A program made the translations under genes and the position numbers. Positions 9,319 to 17,435 of a DNA stretch of 64,000 nucleotides are shown here, in pieces; positions within the stretch are counted from its first letter, which is position 1, and every line of letters starts with the position of its first letter. The stretch lies in assembly GCF_965200585.1 (NCBI RefSeq), contig NZ_OZ241361.1; one strand, given 5' to 3'. Source of the stretch: Bacterioplanoides sp965200585. Lineage in GTDB: Bacteria > Pseudomonadota > Gammaproteobacteria > Pseudomonadales > Oceanobacteraceae. The notes beneath the pieces were generated by a model. The model searched no databases, was not told where the DNA came from, and saw only the letters and a list, made by a program, of their open reading frames with translations.

Positions 9319-10247
9319 GCTTGGAATCCTTTTAATAAATCGCGGATATTCATTGCCCCTTGCTGGACATCATCCCCGGTTGGAATTAATCCCATTGCGC
9401 GCAGCTTATCAGCATCCTGAGCATCGTGATGGCAGGCGAAAACGGGTTTACCGGTTTCGACCGCGAGGCTGTGTAATTGGTTCAGCTGGCCGTTTTCGAG
9501 GCCGCGTGGTACCTGAATAACCGCTGCTTGCCATTGTTGGTGATTAATCACTTCACCAACCTGAGCCGGGGTCATCAGGCCGTTAAAATACACCGGACGC
9601 ATGCCCAGTTGTTTCATCAGAACGGCCATCAGTAACAGCGGGACTTCGTCTTGTTGACTGAAATTCACCACAGCAATGGTAGGGCAATCTTCGGCAATGG
9701 TCTTGTTATCCGCCTGATACAGGCGTAATGCCAGCCGCGCCTGTAAAAAGGCCGAGTAAAAACGTAACCGTGCCTGACCGAGATCGGCCCGGATATTATC
9801 TTTCAGTTGCTTATAAATCGGCACCAGCAGAAAACGCAGAGCAATATCGATCGGGAAAAACTGAGACACTTCATCAAAGGTTTCGCACAATGCCTGCTCA
9901 TCAAACTGCTGCAAAGCGGTATTAATGGTTTGACGATAGTGCTGCCATTGCGAGGTCTGATCTCCGGCTGCTATTTTGCCTGGGGTAGTGCTGTTGTCAC
10001 CGTCCTGATCAATCATGGCCTGGGCCTGAGAAATCGGAATACCACGATTCAGCAGAGAGACTACCTGCTTGATTAAACGAATGTCGGCTTCGCTGTACAG
10101 GCGATGACCTTTGGCGGTGCGTTTGGGTGTCAGCAAGCCATAACGCCGTTCCCAGGCGCGTAAGGTAATGGCATTCACGCCGGTTTCACCGGAAACGACA
10201 CGAATGGGGTAGTAAGCGGCCTGACTATCAGTGCTGGAGCTTGCCAT
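9315..10247 (-). CDS. MerR family regulator, class II LitR-like, without B12 ligand residues
   Basis: A 310-residue protein with an N-terminal MerR helix-turn-helix (residues about 12-80, with LRAWERRYGLL and GHRLYSEADI). A helical linker follows, then a C-terminal Rossmann-like domain of the cobalamin-binding type. In light sensors such as CarH/LitR, that domain binds B12 through a D/E-x-H-x-x-G motif and a preceding W...EH motif. Here the equivalent stretch reads VNFSQQDEVPL and neither histidine motif is visible, so B12 binding is unlikely. Pseudomonas putida class II LitR proteins have the same loss and work with a short LOV protein. The divergent gene here encodes exactly such a LOV protein. 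The CDS overlaps rsmC by 4 nt. Confidence 0.82.
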   Translation of the reverse strand: MASSSTDSQAAYYPIRVVSGETGVNAITLRAWERRYGLLTPKRTAKGHRLYSEADIRLIKQVVSLLNRGIPISQAQAMIDQDGDNSTTPGKIAAGDQTSQWQHYRQTINTALQQFDEQALCETFDEVSQFFPIDIALRFLLVPIYKQLKDNIRADLGQARLRFYSAFLQARLALRLYQADNKTIAEDCPTIAVVNFSQQDEVPLLLMAVLMKQLGMRPVYFNGLMTPAQVGEVINHQQWQAAVIQVPRGLENGQLNQLHSLAVETGKPVFACHHDAQDADKLRAMGLIPTGDDVQQGAMNIRDLLKGFQA

Positions 10248-10280
10248 GCGGAAATCTTTCTCTGTTTAAATGCTGAAATG

Positions 10281-10309
10281 ATTTTATAAGTAGTTATACA
10301 TAATGTAAA
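10281..10309 (-). promoter_or_regulatory. Candidate promoter of the LitR-like operon
   Basis: Read leftwards, TTTACA (10304-10309) and TAAAAT (10281-10286) are 17 bp apart, a good sigma-70 layout. The -35 box overlaps the near-palindrome at 10294-10310, which would allow autoregulation. Confidence 0.4.
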
Positions 10310-10310
10310 A
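10294..10310. promoter_or_regulatory. Palindromic candidate operator between litR-like and LOV genes
   Basis: The core TACATAATGTA (10297-10307) is a perfect 5+1+5 palindrome, with matching TT/AA two bases further out. It lies in the 197-bp divergent intergenic region and overlaps the candidate leftward promoter. The ACAT/ATGT half-sites recall MerR-family operators, but no site for this regulator is proven. Confidence 0.35.
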
Positions 10311-10444
10311 AATTATCCGGAAACTGATGCGCAGGTTATACGAAAGACGGGACTGGCACTTTCGTCCGGCTGCCAGTCGTAGTAAATTGGCCGCAGCTTA
10401 TCAGGATAACCTGATGCGTGATCAACGATGCCAGCGGAGGAAGC

Positions 10445-10915
10445 ATGGTTAGCGATGAGTCGGCTCCAATCGATCTGGAGTTATTAAAAAAGGCAATTGA
10501 TGCCTCTAATGACGGGATCGTAATTGCTGAACGGGAAGGGGATGACAACATCCTGATTTATGCCAATAAAGCATTTGAGCAGTTATCCGGCTATCAGCAA
10601 GATGAAATTCTGTTTCAGGACTGTCGTTTCCTGCAGGCCGGTGATCGGGATCAGGAAGGGCTGAAGCGCATTAAAGTTGCGTTGGAGAACAACGAAGCCT
10701 GCCGGGTGGTGCTGAGAAATTATCGTAAAGACGGCAGCCAGTTCTGGAATGAGCTGAGTATTTCACCGGTATTTAACGATCAGGACCAGCTGATGTATTA
10801 CATCGGTGTGCAAAAAGACGTGACACGTCAGGTCGAAGCCGAAGCGCGTGCCCAAGCGGCAGAACAAGAGCTGGAGAAGCTGAAAAAGCAGCTAGGGCCT
10901 GTTAACACTATTTAG
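10445..10915 (+). CDS. Short LOV blue-light photoreceptor
   Basis: A 156-residue protein: a PAS/LOV core followed by a C-terminal coiled-coil helix (about residues 125-150) and no effector domain. The flavin-cysteinyl motif reads QDCRFLQ, with photoactive C60; NYRKDGS, FWNEL and YIGVQKDV complete the LOV signature. It is very similar to Pseudomonas putida PpSB1-LOV, including the QDCRFLQ variant of the usual NCRFLQ. Short LOV proteins dimerise and change helix packing in light; partners must carry the output. The ATG at 10445 is chosen for its GGAGG at 10436-10440; a GTG at 10418 is less likely. The last codons (GPVNTI and stop) fall inside a repeat element. Confidence 0.88.
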   Translation: MVSDESAPIDLELLKKAIDASNDGIVIAEREGDDNILIYANKAFEQLSGYQQDEILFQDCRFLQAGDRDQEGLKRIKVALENNEACRVVLRNYRKDGSQFWNELSISPVFNDQDQLMYYIGVQKDVTRQVEAEARAQAAEQELEKLKKQLGPVNTI

Positions 10916-11157
10916 AACTTTGCTGCTGACAGTCAGTTTTTTCATGAGCAAGGCATGAGGAGCGTCGTTTAACGAGTTAAATCAGTAACGAATAACACAG
11001 CTCAGGGAAAACTGACACCAGCCCTTCGGGTTATGGCTGAAAATCATTCACTCTATGTTGCTCATCATTCATTTAACTCGTTAAACATCACTCTTCGCGC
11101 CTTGATTGAAAGATTTTCAGTCATAACAGCGTGATCGAAATAGTGTTAACAGGCCCT
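10894..11157. mobile_element. 264-bp palindromic element (MITE-like)
   Basis: Perfect 20-bp terminal inverted repeats (agggcctgttaacactattt at 10894-10913; complement at 11138-11157) enclose a second perfect 16-bp inverted pair (10967-10982 and 11071-11086). Both pairs share a centre near 11026, so the whole element is one imperfect palindrome. It has no coding capacity. No target-site duplication is clear. The left end supplies the last codons and stop of the LOV gene. It accounts for most of the 344-bp gap before ppa. Confidence 0.6.
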
Positions 11158-11204
11158 GTGCAGCGTGTGAACCTCGTTATCGGTGAAAATACGACCACAA
11201 AAAA

Positions 11205-11228
11205 AGGAGCCGTTATCTGGCTCCTTTT
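11205..11228 (-). terminator. Rho-independent terminator of ppa (bidirectional)
   Basis: Stem AGGAGCC/GGCTCCT (11205-11211 and 11219-11225), 7-nt loop, A-run before and T-run after. It lies 32 bp past the ppa stop and can serve either strand. Confidence 0.85.
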
Positions 11229-11259
11229 TTATGTCTTCTTAAAAGAAGGCTGAAAACAC

Positions 11260-11793
11260 TTATTTTGCGTCTTCGTAGGCTTTGGCAGAATCAACGATCA
11301 TCTGACGAGCATCGTCAGCGTTGCCCCAACCCTGTACTTTAACCCACTTGCCTTTTTCCAGATCTTTGTAGTTTTCGAAGAAATGTTTGATCTGTTCACG
11401 CAGCAGTTCTGGTACGTCGTTAACGTCCTGTACATCGTTGTACAGTTGGGTCAGCTTCTCGTGCGGAACTGCAACCAGTTTAGCGTCTTCACCCGCTTCG
11501 TCTTCCATGTTCAGAACACCCACCGGACGGGCACGGATAACGGAACCTGGCTGTACCGGGTAAGGAGTAATCACCAGTACGTCCAGCGGGTCGCCATCGT
11601 CAGCCAGAGTATCGTTGATATAACCGTAATTGGCTGGGTAGAACATTGGGGTTGCCATAAAACGGTCAACCATCAGGCAATCCATATCTTTGTCGATTTC
11701 GTATTTTATCGGAGAGTGATTCGCAGGAATCTCAATCACAACATAAACATCGTTTGGCAGATCTTTGCCCGCTGAAATCGCGTTATAGCTCAT
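11260..11793 (-). CDS. ppa: Inorganic pyrophosphatase
   Basis: A 177-residue family I soluble pyrophosphatase, the usual bacterial length. The signature DDGDPLDVLV provides the metal-binding aspartates; the YPANYGY and ENYKDLEKGKW segments are also typical. It hydrolyses pyrophosphate in the cytoplasm and pulls biosynthetic reactions forward. It is a single-gene unit with its own promoter and terminator. Confidence 0.97.
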   Translation of the reverse strand: MSYNAISAGKDLPNDVYVVIEIPANHSPIKYEIDKDMDCLMVDRFMATPMFYPANYGYINDTLADDGDPLDVLVITPYPVQPGSVIRARPVGVLNMEDEAGEDAKLVAVPHEKLTQLYNDVQDVNDVPELLREQIKHFFENYKDLEKGKWVKVQGWGNADDARQMIVDSAKAYEDAK

Positions 11794-11837
11794 AGTGTTT
11801 TTCCAATCTTGTGGGTGAAAGTATTTTGCTGGGGCGG

Positions 11838-11867
11838 ATTATAGCGACTTGCCGCTTGCTCTGACAG
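11838..11867 (-). promoter_or_regulatory. Candidate ppa promoter
   Basis: Read leftwards, a perfect TATAAT (11838-11843) is preceded by CTGTCA (11862-11867) at an 18-bp distance. It lies 45 bp upstream of the ppa start codon. Confidence 0.5.
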
Positions 11868-12053
11868 CCTGCCATCAGTATAAAGGCCGGGTTTAATTGC
11901 TAGTAATAAAGCATTAGTCTTTATTGACACTTCTATTAAAGATTTGGCGGTAGGCTACACTGATGCCATACGATGTCCTGCTGACTCTGAACGGGTGGCG
12001 TGGCTGGCTGGTGACTCACGATCAATAAGAAAGTCAGAAGAGATCTGATCTGT

Positions 12054-14471
12054 ATGAAAAACCCGATAAAAAAGCCGATAGGGAATCTGGTTTTTACCTC
12101 ACGAGCTGGCGTATTGCTGGCCGTTTTATGTTCAGGGAGTTTGCCATCTTTTGCGACTAACGCCGCCGAACTAGGTGATAGCGAGGCTGAGTTTGATGAC
12201 AGTTACTTACTGGAAGACGACATTCCGGTGGTGTTGACCGCGACGCGTCTGAAGCAGCCCCGGGCGGAAGTACCGGCCAGCGTTACCGTGATTTCTGCCG
12301 ATGATATCCAGGCCTGGGGAGTGCGCACGCTTCCTGAATTGATGCGTTTTGTGCCTGGCATGTTTATCGGCCATGGTGATGACGAAAACAACGCCTCGGT
12401 TATTTATCACGCCTCTACTCCCAATATTATGCGCCGCCTGCAGGTATTGGTTGATGGCCGTTCTGTATTCCGGGCGTCGATTGCTTCGGTAACCTGGGAT
12501 GATATTCCTGTTGCCCTGGAAGATATTGCCCGGATTGAAGTCACTCGTGGCCCGAGTGCTGCCACCTATGGGGCCAACTCTTTTCTCGGCGTGATTAATA
12601 TTATCAGTAAGCATCCGGATGAAACGCTTGGCGTGCGGGTACGTTACCGCAATGGCTCAGAAGGTTACGATGATTCCTTTGTCAGTTACTCTGGCGTTCA
12701 TGAGCAAACCAGTTACCGTATCAGTGCACAGATTAACGCTGATAATGGTTATGATGGCCGCGAGAATAATGGCCGTGATGATTGGCGTGATGGCCGTCGT
12801 CATGGTTTTGTGAGTGCTCATGTCAGCCAACCGCTGAGCAACCACAGTCATCTTGACTGGCAAGCCTCGTATAAAAAAGGCCATACCGATATTCGTAAGG
12901 ACTCGTTTGATACCAGCTTTCCGGATCTGGAATCTGAGCAGGGACATCTTTGGGGAAAATGGTCTACCGAATTCAGTGAGCATCACGCTTCTCATTTACA
13001 AGCCTATTGGCAGATTGAGAGCCGTGATCAGCAGGCCGGTGCCTGTGTTCCGACGATATCACTGGACCCGGCGTTATTTGAAATTTATCAGAGCAGTCCG
13101 TATTTATCGCGATTACTGGGGCAGTTAGCACCCTCGTTATTAGCTGGAGATGATCCTGCAGCGCGGGCTCAGGCTAATGGACTTCTGGGTGAAATTGCGA
13201 CTCAACAAGCTAACTCAGAGTCTGTAGAGCAGCAGCTGGAAGCCATATTGTTTGAACGTGAGCTTGAAAATGGTGACAGCAGCGCAGATCGGGCCCGAAA
13301 GCTGGCCCGGGTGCAAGCCGCAGTTGAGGTTTCTCAAGCGGATCTGAATCTGGCATCCGACGCATTGCAGCGTGCGTTTAATGGTACAGGTTTCAGTCAG
13401 GCGGCTGAGGTGGTATGTGGTCATAGCGACCGTGGAGGACAGGAGCAGCGCTTTGATATTGAGTGGCAGGATACCATTCAGTGGGCACCGGGACTGCGCA
13501 CCGTATCGGGTATAAGCTTCCGTCGTGATCAGGTCCATTCGCAAACCTTGTTCAATGGTACCGTCAGAAATGACACTTATCGCTTCTTTGCCAATGCAGA
13601 ATGGCGCGCACTGGACTGGCTGGTCATTAATGCGGGCGGTATGTATGAAATCGAAGACAACAATGATGATGCTTTTTCTCCGCGGATCGCTGCTAACTTT
13701 TTGCTGGCGCCTCAGCACAGTATTCGCGCAGTTTACTCCCAGGCGGTACGTTCACCGGATCTGGTTGAGCAGAATCCGGATTATCGGGTAACCATTGAAA
13801 ATCTGAGCCCGAATTATCTGGGGCTGGACTCAGGTGTGTTATTTGTTAATCAGGCGGATATGGAACGTGATTTAAAGCATGAAGAAATCACCAGTATTGA
13901 GCTAGGCTACTATGGTGCGACGACTGACTGGCAATGGGATTTTAAAGTCTATCGGGATTCATTAACCCGATTGATTTCTAACCCGATTGCGTTAAGTACC
14001 ACGGTGCTCACCTCTGATAGTGAAATGGAGATTGATGGTGCCGAATTACAGCTGCGCTGGCAGGCAAGCCAACGGGATTGGTTACGATTAGCCGCCGCAT
14101 ACGTGAATCCGGTGTATGACAGTGGCAACACCGATGGTTTAACCGATCGTGATGTGTCATCGCTGGAGCGTATCGAATTACGCGCCAGTGCCCGCGATAG
14201 TGTGGTCGCCAGCTGGCATCACCAGGGCAACCGCTGGAGTTTTACCGGCTCGCATTTCTGGTATGACCGTTATGGCGACAGCATCGGTATTACAGATCGT
14301 CGTTATCGACGTTATGAGATTAACCTGCGCAAAGAGTTTCAGTTCGCAGGAACCACGCCTTGGGTAGGCGTTTTCTGGCATCACATTGTTGATCAGGATC
14401 CGCTGGTTTATTCCAATCAGCGTTATGAAAACGATGACCTCTACTACGTTCAGCTTGGTCTGAATTTTTAA
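12054..14471 (+). CDS. TonB-dependent outer-membrane receptor with a long helical insertion
   Basis: An 805-residue receptor. Residues 1-38 form a signal peptide. The plug follows (about 55-185: VVLTATRLKQP, LVDGRSVF, IEVTRGPSAATYGANSF, GVINIISKHP), then a beta barrel ending in LGLNF. The barrel contains an unusual segment of about 120 residues (about 330-455), rich in Ala/Gln/Glu and predicted helical, bracketed by two cysteines (GACVPT and VVCGHS). This looks like an extended extracellular loop. The substrate is unknown. It is first in a cassette with a periplasmic binding protein gene and a hybrid histidine kinase gene, which suggests that uptake and sensing of the same ligand are linked. 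A start site with AGAAGAGA upstream supports the ATG. Confidence 0.87.
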   Translation: MKNPIKKPIGNLVFTSRAGVLLAVLCSGSLPSFATNAAELGDSEAEFDDSYLLEDDIPVVLTATRLKQPRAEVPASVTVISADDIQAWGVRTLPELMRFVPGMFIGHGDDENNASVIYHASTPNIMRRLQVLVDGRSVFRASIASVTWDDIPVALEDIARIEVTRGPSAATYGANSFLGVINIISKHPDETLGVRVRYRNGSEGYDDSFVSYSGVHEQTSYRISAQINADNGYDGRENNGRDDWRDGRRHGFVSAHVSQPLSNHSHLDWQASYKKGHTDIRKDSFDTSFPDLESEQGHLWGKWSTEFSEHHASHLQAYWQIESRDQQAGACVPTISLDPALFEIYQSSPYLSRLLGQLAPSLLAGDDPAARAQANGLLGEIATQQANSESVEQQLEAILFERELENGDSSADRARKLARVQAAVEVSQADLNLASDALQRAFNGTGFSQAAEVVCGHSDRGGQEQRFDIEWQDTIQWAPGLRTVSGISFRRDQVHSQTLFNGTVRNDTYRFFANAEWRALDWLVINAGGMYEIEDNNDDAFSPRIAANFLLAPQHSIRAVYSQAVRSPDLVEQNPDYRVTIENLSPNYLGLDSGVLFVNQADMERDLKHEEITSIELGYYGATTDWQWDFKVYRDSLTRLISNPIALSTTVLTSDSEMEIDGAELQLRWQASQRDWLRLAAAYVNPVYDSGNTDGLTDRDVSSLERIELRASARDSVVASWHHQGNRWSFTGSHFWYDRYGDSIGITDRRYRRYEINLRKEFQFAGTTPWVGVFWHHIVDQDPLVYSNQRYENDDLYYVQLGLNF

Positions 14472-14505
14472 GGGCATCTTTTTTGAGGGAATTTAAGGGA
14501 GCGTT

Positions 14506-15540
14506 ATGTTGAGCACGGATGCTTTGTCCAGACTTTTGTCCATCAGTCTATGCTGCATATGCTTGCTGCTGGCATGCATAACGAGTGCTTATGCTGAAAG
14601 TGTTCAGTCCGACGCTGCTCAGGCCGACGTTATCCAGGCAGACACAACCAAAGCCGAAACCATTGCCCTGGTCAGCCACAAGCCTTCGAAAGCGGTGCAG
14701 CGCCTGGCCGAAAAAACGGCGCAATTAAGTGGTTTTAATATTGAGCCGGTGGTGTTGGGTAGCAGCGTACAGTGGCCGTCGTATTCTGCGGTAGTGCTGG
14801 CAGGAAATGGTGTGGTTGAGCGCTGGAATCAGCCCAATATTCCGGCGGTTGCTGTGTTTGTCAGCCAGACGGTTGTACAGCAGGCCGGAGAAAGGCTGCA
14901 GTCGGCTATTTATCTGGAGCCGCCTTTGAAACGGCAGATTGAGCTGGCGCGGCAAGTGCTGGGGCCGGACAAGTCGCTGGGGATTCTGGCTTCCAGAAAT
15001 GCCGGAAATATTGCTGGTAAGACAGCTTCAGGAGACTCGGAAGCAAAGGCAGAATCCGATGCTTTGACTCAGACTTATTTTATTGAAGATTACCCCGACC
15101 TGAATCGGGCATTAGCTGACTTATTAACGAGTAACGTCGCTTTGGTGGGAGCCTATGATCCGGCATTATTCAGTTCAGCCAATATTAAAAATATTCTGAT
15201 TACCGCCTATCGTCGTAATAAACCACTGATTGGCCCGTCCGGGTCTTATATTAAAGCCGGTGCACTGGCATCGACCTACAGTGATCTGGGTGACGTTGCC
15301 CAGCGTCTCAGTGAAATCTTATTACAGGGCCTTGGTAAAAACGATGAAAACAAAGCCGATGAAGCTAAAGCGGATGCAGGCAAGCCCGATGAAACTTCAG
15401 CTAAGAGCTGGCCAGTAGCAGACTATAATCCGTATTTTAATGTGCGATACAACAAACAGGTTGGCCGCTCACTGAACTTAGTGTTACCGGATATTGACAC
15501 CGTTACCAATCACCTCCGTCAGCAGGAGGTCCAGCCATGA
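14506..15540 (+). CDS. Periplasmic ABC-type substrate-binding protein (TrpX/PF04392-like)
   Basis: A 344-residue protein with an N-terminal signal peptide (hydrophobic SLCCICLLLACITSAYA, cut about residue 30). Two alpha/beta lobes of the kind seen in ABC substrate-binding proteins of the PF04392 group follow. Motifs such as KSLGILASRN and NKPLIGPSGSYIKAGALASTY fit that family. No ABC permease or ATPase gene is nearby, so it probably presents its ligand to the adjoining kinase rather than to a transporter. Low-complexity Asp/Ala/Lys stretches occur at about residues 32-48 and 280-300. AAGGGAG precedes the ATG, and the stop overlaps the kinase start. Confidence 0.72.
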   Translation: MLSTDALSRLLSISLCCICLLLACITSAYAESVQSDAAQADVIQADTTKAETIALVSHKPSKAVQRLAEKTAQLSGFNIEPVVLGSSVQWPSYSAVVLAGNGVVERWNQPNIPAVAVFVSQTVVQQAGERLQSAIYLEPPLKRQIELARQVLGPDKSLGILASRNAGNIAGKTASGDSEAKAESDALTQTYFIEDYPDLNRALADLLTSNVALVGAYDPALFSSANIKNILITAYRRNKPLIGPSGSYIKAGALASTYSDLGDVAQRLSEILLQGLGKNDENKADEAKADAGKPDETSAKSWPVADYNPYFNVRYNKQVGRSLNLVLPDIDTVTNHLRQQEVQP

Positions 15541-17417
15541 ATTATCGTGAATGGTCTATCCGCAAACGGATGTTACTGGTGGCCGCACTTCCCACTCTGG
15601 CGGCAGTACTGATGTTATCGCTGTTTCATCTGTCTGAACGCTGGCAAGGGATTCACCAGAATCGTGATGCGATGGTATCACTGTTATTGGAAAATATTGC
15701 CGCCGCAGCTGAGTACCCGATTATTTCGGGTAATTATGAATTGTTATCACCGTTAATTCATTCGGTGTTACAGCAGCCCGATATTATTGCCGTGACCATT
15801 ACTAATCCGGAAGGCGAAGTACTGCTGCAGCATCTTGATCAACATTATCCGCAGGTGAATAACGATGATATTTTTCTGCGCCAGTTTGCGATGCAGCGAA
15901 CGGTGCAGCCGTACGACGAATATGCAGAATATGCCGAGGATATTGATGTAAAAAACAGTACTCAGCTGTTCGCCATTATTGAATTAAGCCTGGCGGATAC
16001 ATTTACCCGGCAGCACGAGCTGAGCATTGCCTGGCAATCGGCGTTGGTAGGTTTGTTAGTGATGTTTGCCGGCCTGTCGATTGCCCATCTGACGGCGTTT
16101 AATATTGTGTCATCATTACGGTCGTTGGCTTTCTTTTTTACCGGTTTGGCTGAGGGGAAGTTCAGCCGTCGTTTACCCGTTGATAACGGCGCCGAGATTG
16201 GCCAGTTGCAATTAAATGCCAACTCTTTAGCTGCTTCGCTGCAACGAGCGGAGGCAGAGCAGCAGGAATTCACCGACAAGTTGTTATCAGAGCAAAAAAA
16301 AACCCAGCGCGCGAATCATGCAAAGAGTGAATTTCTGGCGATGATGAGTCATGAATTCCGCACTCCGCTCAATGGTGCCTTAGGTGCATTGCAATTAATG
16401 GAAGGCAATAACGACATCGGTGCTTTTGCTGATTACAAAAGCATGGCGGAAAACTCGCTGCTGCATTTATCTCAGCTGCTGGAAGATGTGCTGGTGGTGG
16501 TTGATGTCGAGAAAAATACCCTGCCACTGAGCGTGGCTGAGCATAAGTTGCCAGATGCGTTGGCTGAGTTGACGTCTTCTTTAGCGGCGGCAGCGATGCA
16601 GCGTGGCTTATCACTGGTGGTGCAATACGATGAGGCGTTAAAACGCATGCCCGTCAGAACGGATGTGGCATTAATCCGTCAAGTAGTGCGCCATCTGGTT
16701 GATAATGCCATTAAGTTTACCAATGAAGGGTTTGTGATTGTTGAAGTTGGTTTGGGTGAGGTTGATCTGAATGAGGTTGATGCTGCAAGGTTAACGATTC
16801 AGGTAACGGATACTGGTATTGGAATTCCGGATCATCAGAAGCAGTCGGTCTTAAATGCGTTTGCTCAGGTCAGCTCGTCATTTAACCGTGAATATGAAGG
16901 CATGGGGTTAGGACTGACCATTACACATCATATTACGACCTTGGTGGGAGGAAGCCTGACCCTTCAAGATAATGCATCTGGTGGTACCCGGGTTGTGGCT
17001 GAATTTCCGGTGTTGCTGACACCGCTATCTGCGGCTTCTGAAGCGCAGATCTCGCGTGCTTTCCGGGTTTTGGTGGTTGAGGATAACCCGGTGAATTTAA
17101 AAGTGGCAGAAAAGATGCTGCAGAAAAGCTTTCAGCGGGTGATCGTGGATAGTGTGTGCTCCGGAGAAGCCTGCCTGGAAAAAATGACTGCGGATGAATT
17201 TGATCTGGTGTTAATGGATTGTCATATGCCGGGTCTGGACGGCTTTGAAACAACTCGTTCACTGAGGAGTGCCGGGCACATTACTCCGGTTATTGCCTGT
17301 ACTGCCAACACCACCGAGCAAATACATCAGCGTTGCCAACACGCGGGTATGAATGACTTTATTGCCAAGCCGTTAAAGATTGATACGTTAAGAACCGTAT
17401 TACCCCGCTGGCTTTAG
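15537..17417 (+). CDS. Hybrid sensor histidine kinase with receiver domain
   Basis: A 626-residue inner-membrane kinase. TM1 is at about 12-30, a periplasmic sensor of about 130 residues (CHASE8-like) follows, TM2 is at about 166-185, then HAMP to about 240. The HisKA domain has H272 in SHEFRTPLNG. The ATPase domain has N390, DTGIG (425-429) and GMGLGL (455-460). A C-terminal receiver has E515/D516, D561 and K611. There is no HPt domain, so the phosphate should pass to a separate HPt or regulator, none of which is in the window. The ATGA overlap with the binding-protein gene and a strong AGGAGG show tight coupling. It is the signalling end of the three-gene cassette. Confidence 0.9.
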   Translation: MNYREWSIRKRMLLVAALPTLAAVLMLSLFHLSERWQGIHQNRDAMVSLLLENIAAAAEYPIISGNYELLSPLIHSVLQQPDIIAVTITNPEGEVLLQHLDQHYPQVNNDDIFLRQFAMQRTVQPYDEYAEYAEDIDVKNSTQLFAIIELSLADTFTRQHELSIAWQSALVGLLVMFAGLSIAHLTAFNIVSSLRSLAFFFTGLAEGKFSRRLPVDNGAEIGQLQLNANSLAASLQRAEAEQQEFTDKLLSEQKKTQRANHAKSEFLAMMSHEFRTPLNGALGALQLMEGNNDIGAFADYKSMAENSLLHLSQLLEDVLVVVDVEKNTLPLSVAEHKLPDALAELTSSLAAAAMQRGLSLVVQYDEALKRMPVRTDVALIRQVVRHLVDNAIKFTNEGFVIVEVGLGEVDLNEVDAARLTIQVTDTGIGIPDHQKQSVLNAFAQVSSSFNREYEGMGLGLTITHHITTLVGGSLTLQDNASGGTRVVAEFPVLLTPLSAASEAQISRAFRVLVVEDNPVNLKVAEKMLQKSFQRVIVDSVCSGEACLEKMTADEFDLVLMDCHMPGLDGFETTRSLRSAGHITPVIACTANTTEQIHQRCQHAGMNDFIAKPLKIDTLRTVLPRWL

Positions 17418-17422
17418 CGGGG
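17403..17422. terminator. Hairpin at the kinase stop codon
   Basis: CCCCGCT/AGCGGGG stem (17403-17409 and 17416-17422) with a 6-nt loop, spanning the kinase stop and lying 13 bp from the convergent tatD end. No T-run, so termination is uncertain. Confidence 0.3.
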
Positions 17423-17435
17423 ATGCTGTTTCAGC

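Noticed and set aside
9315..10247. B12-dependent photoreceptor (CarH type)
   Set aside because: The cobalamin-ligand histidine motifs are not present in the C-terminal domain.
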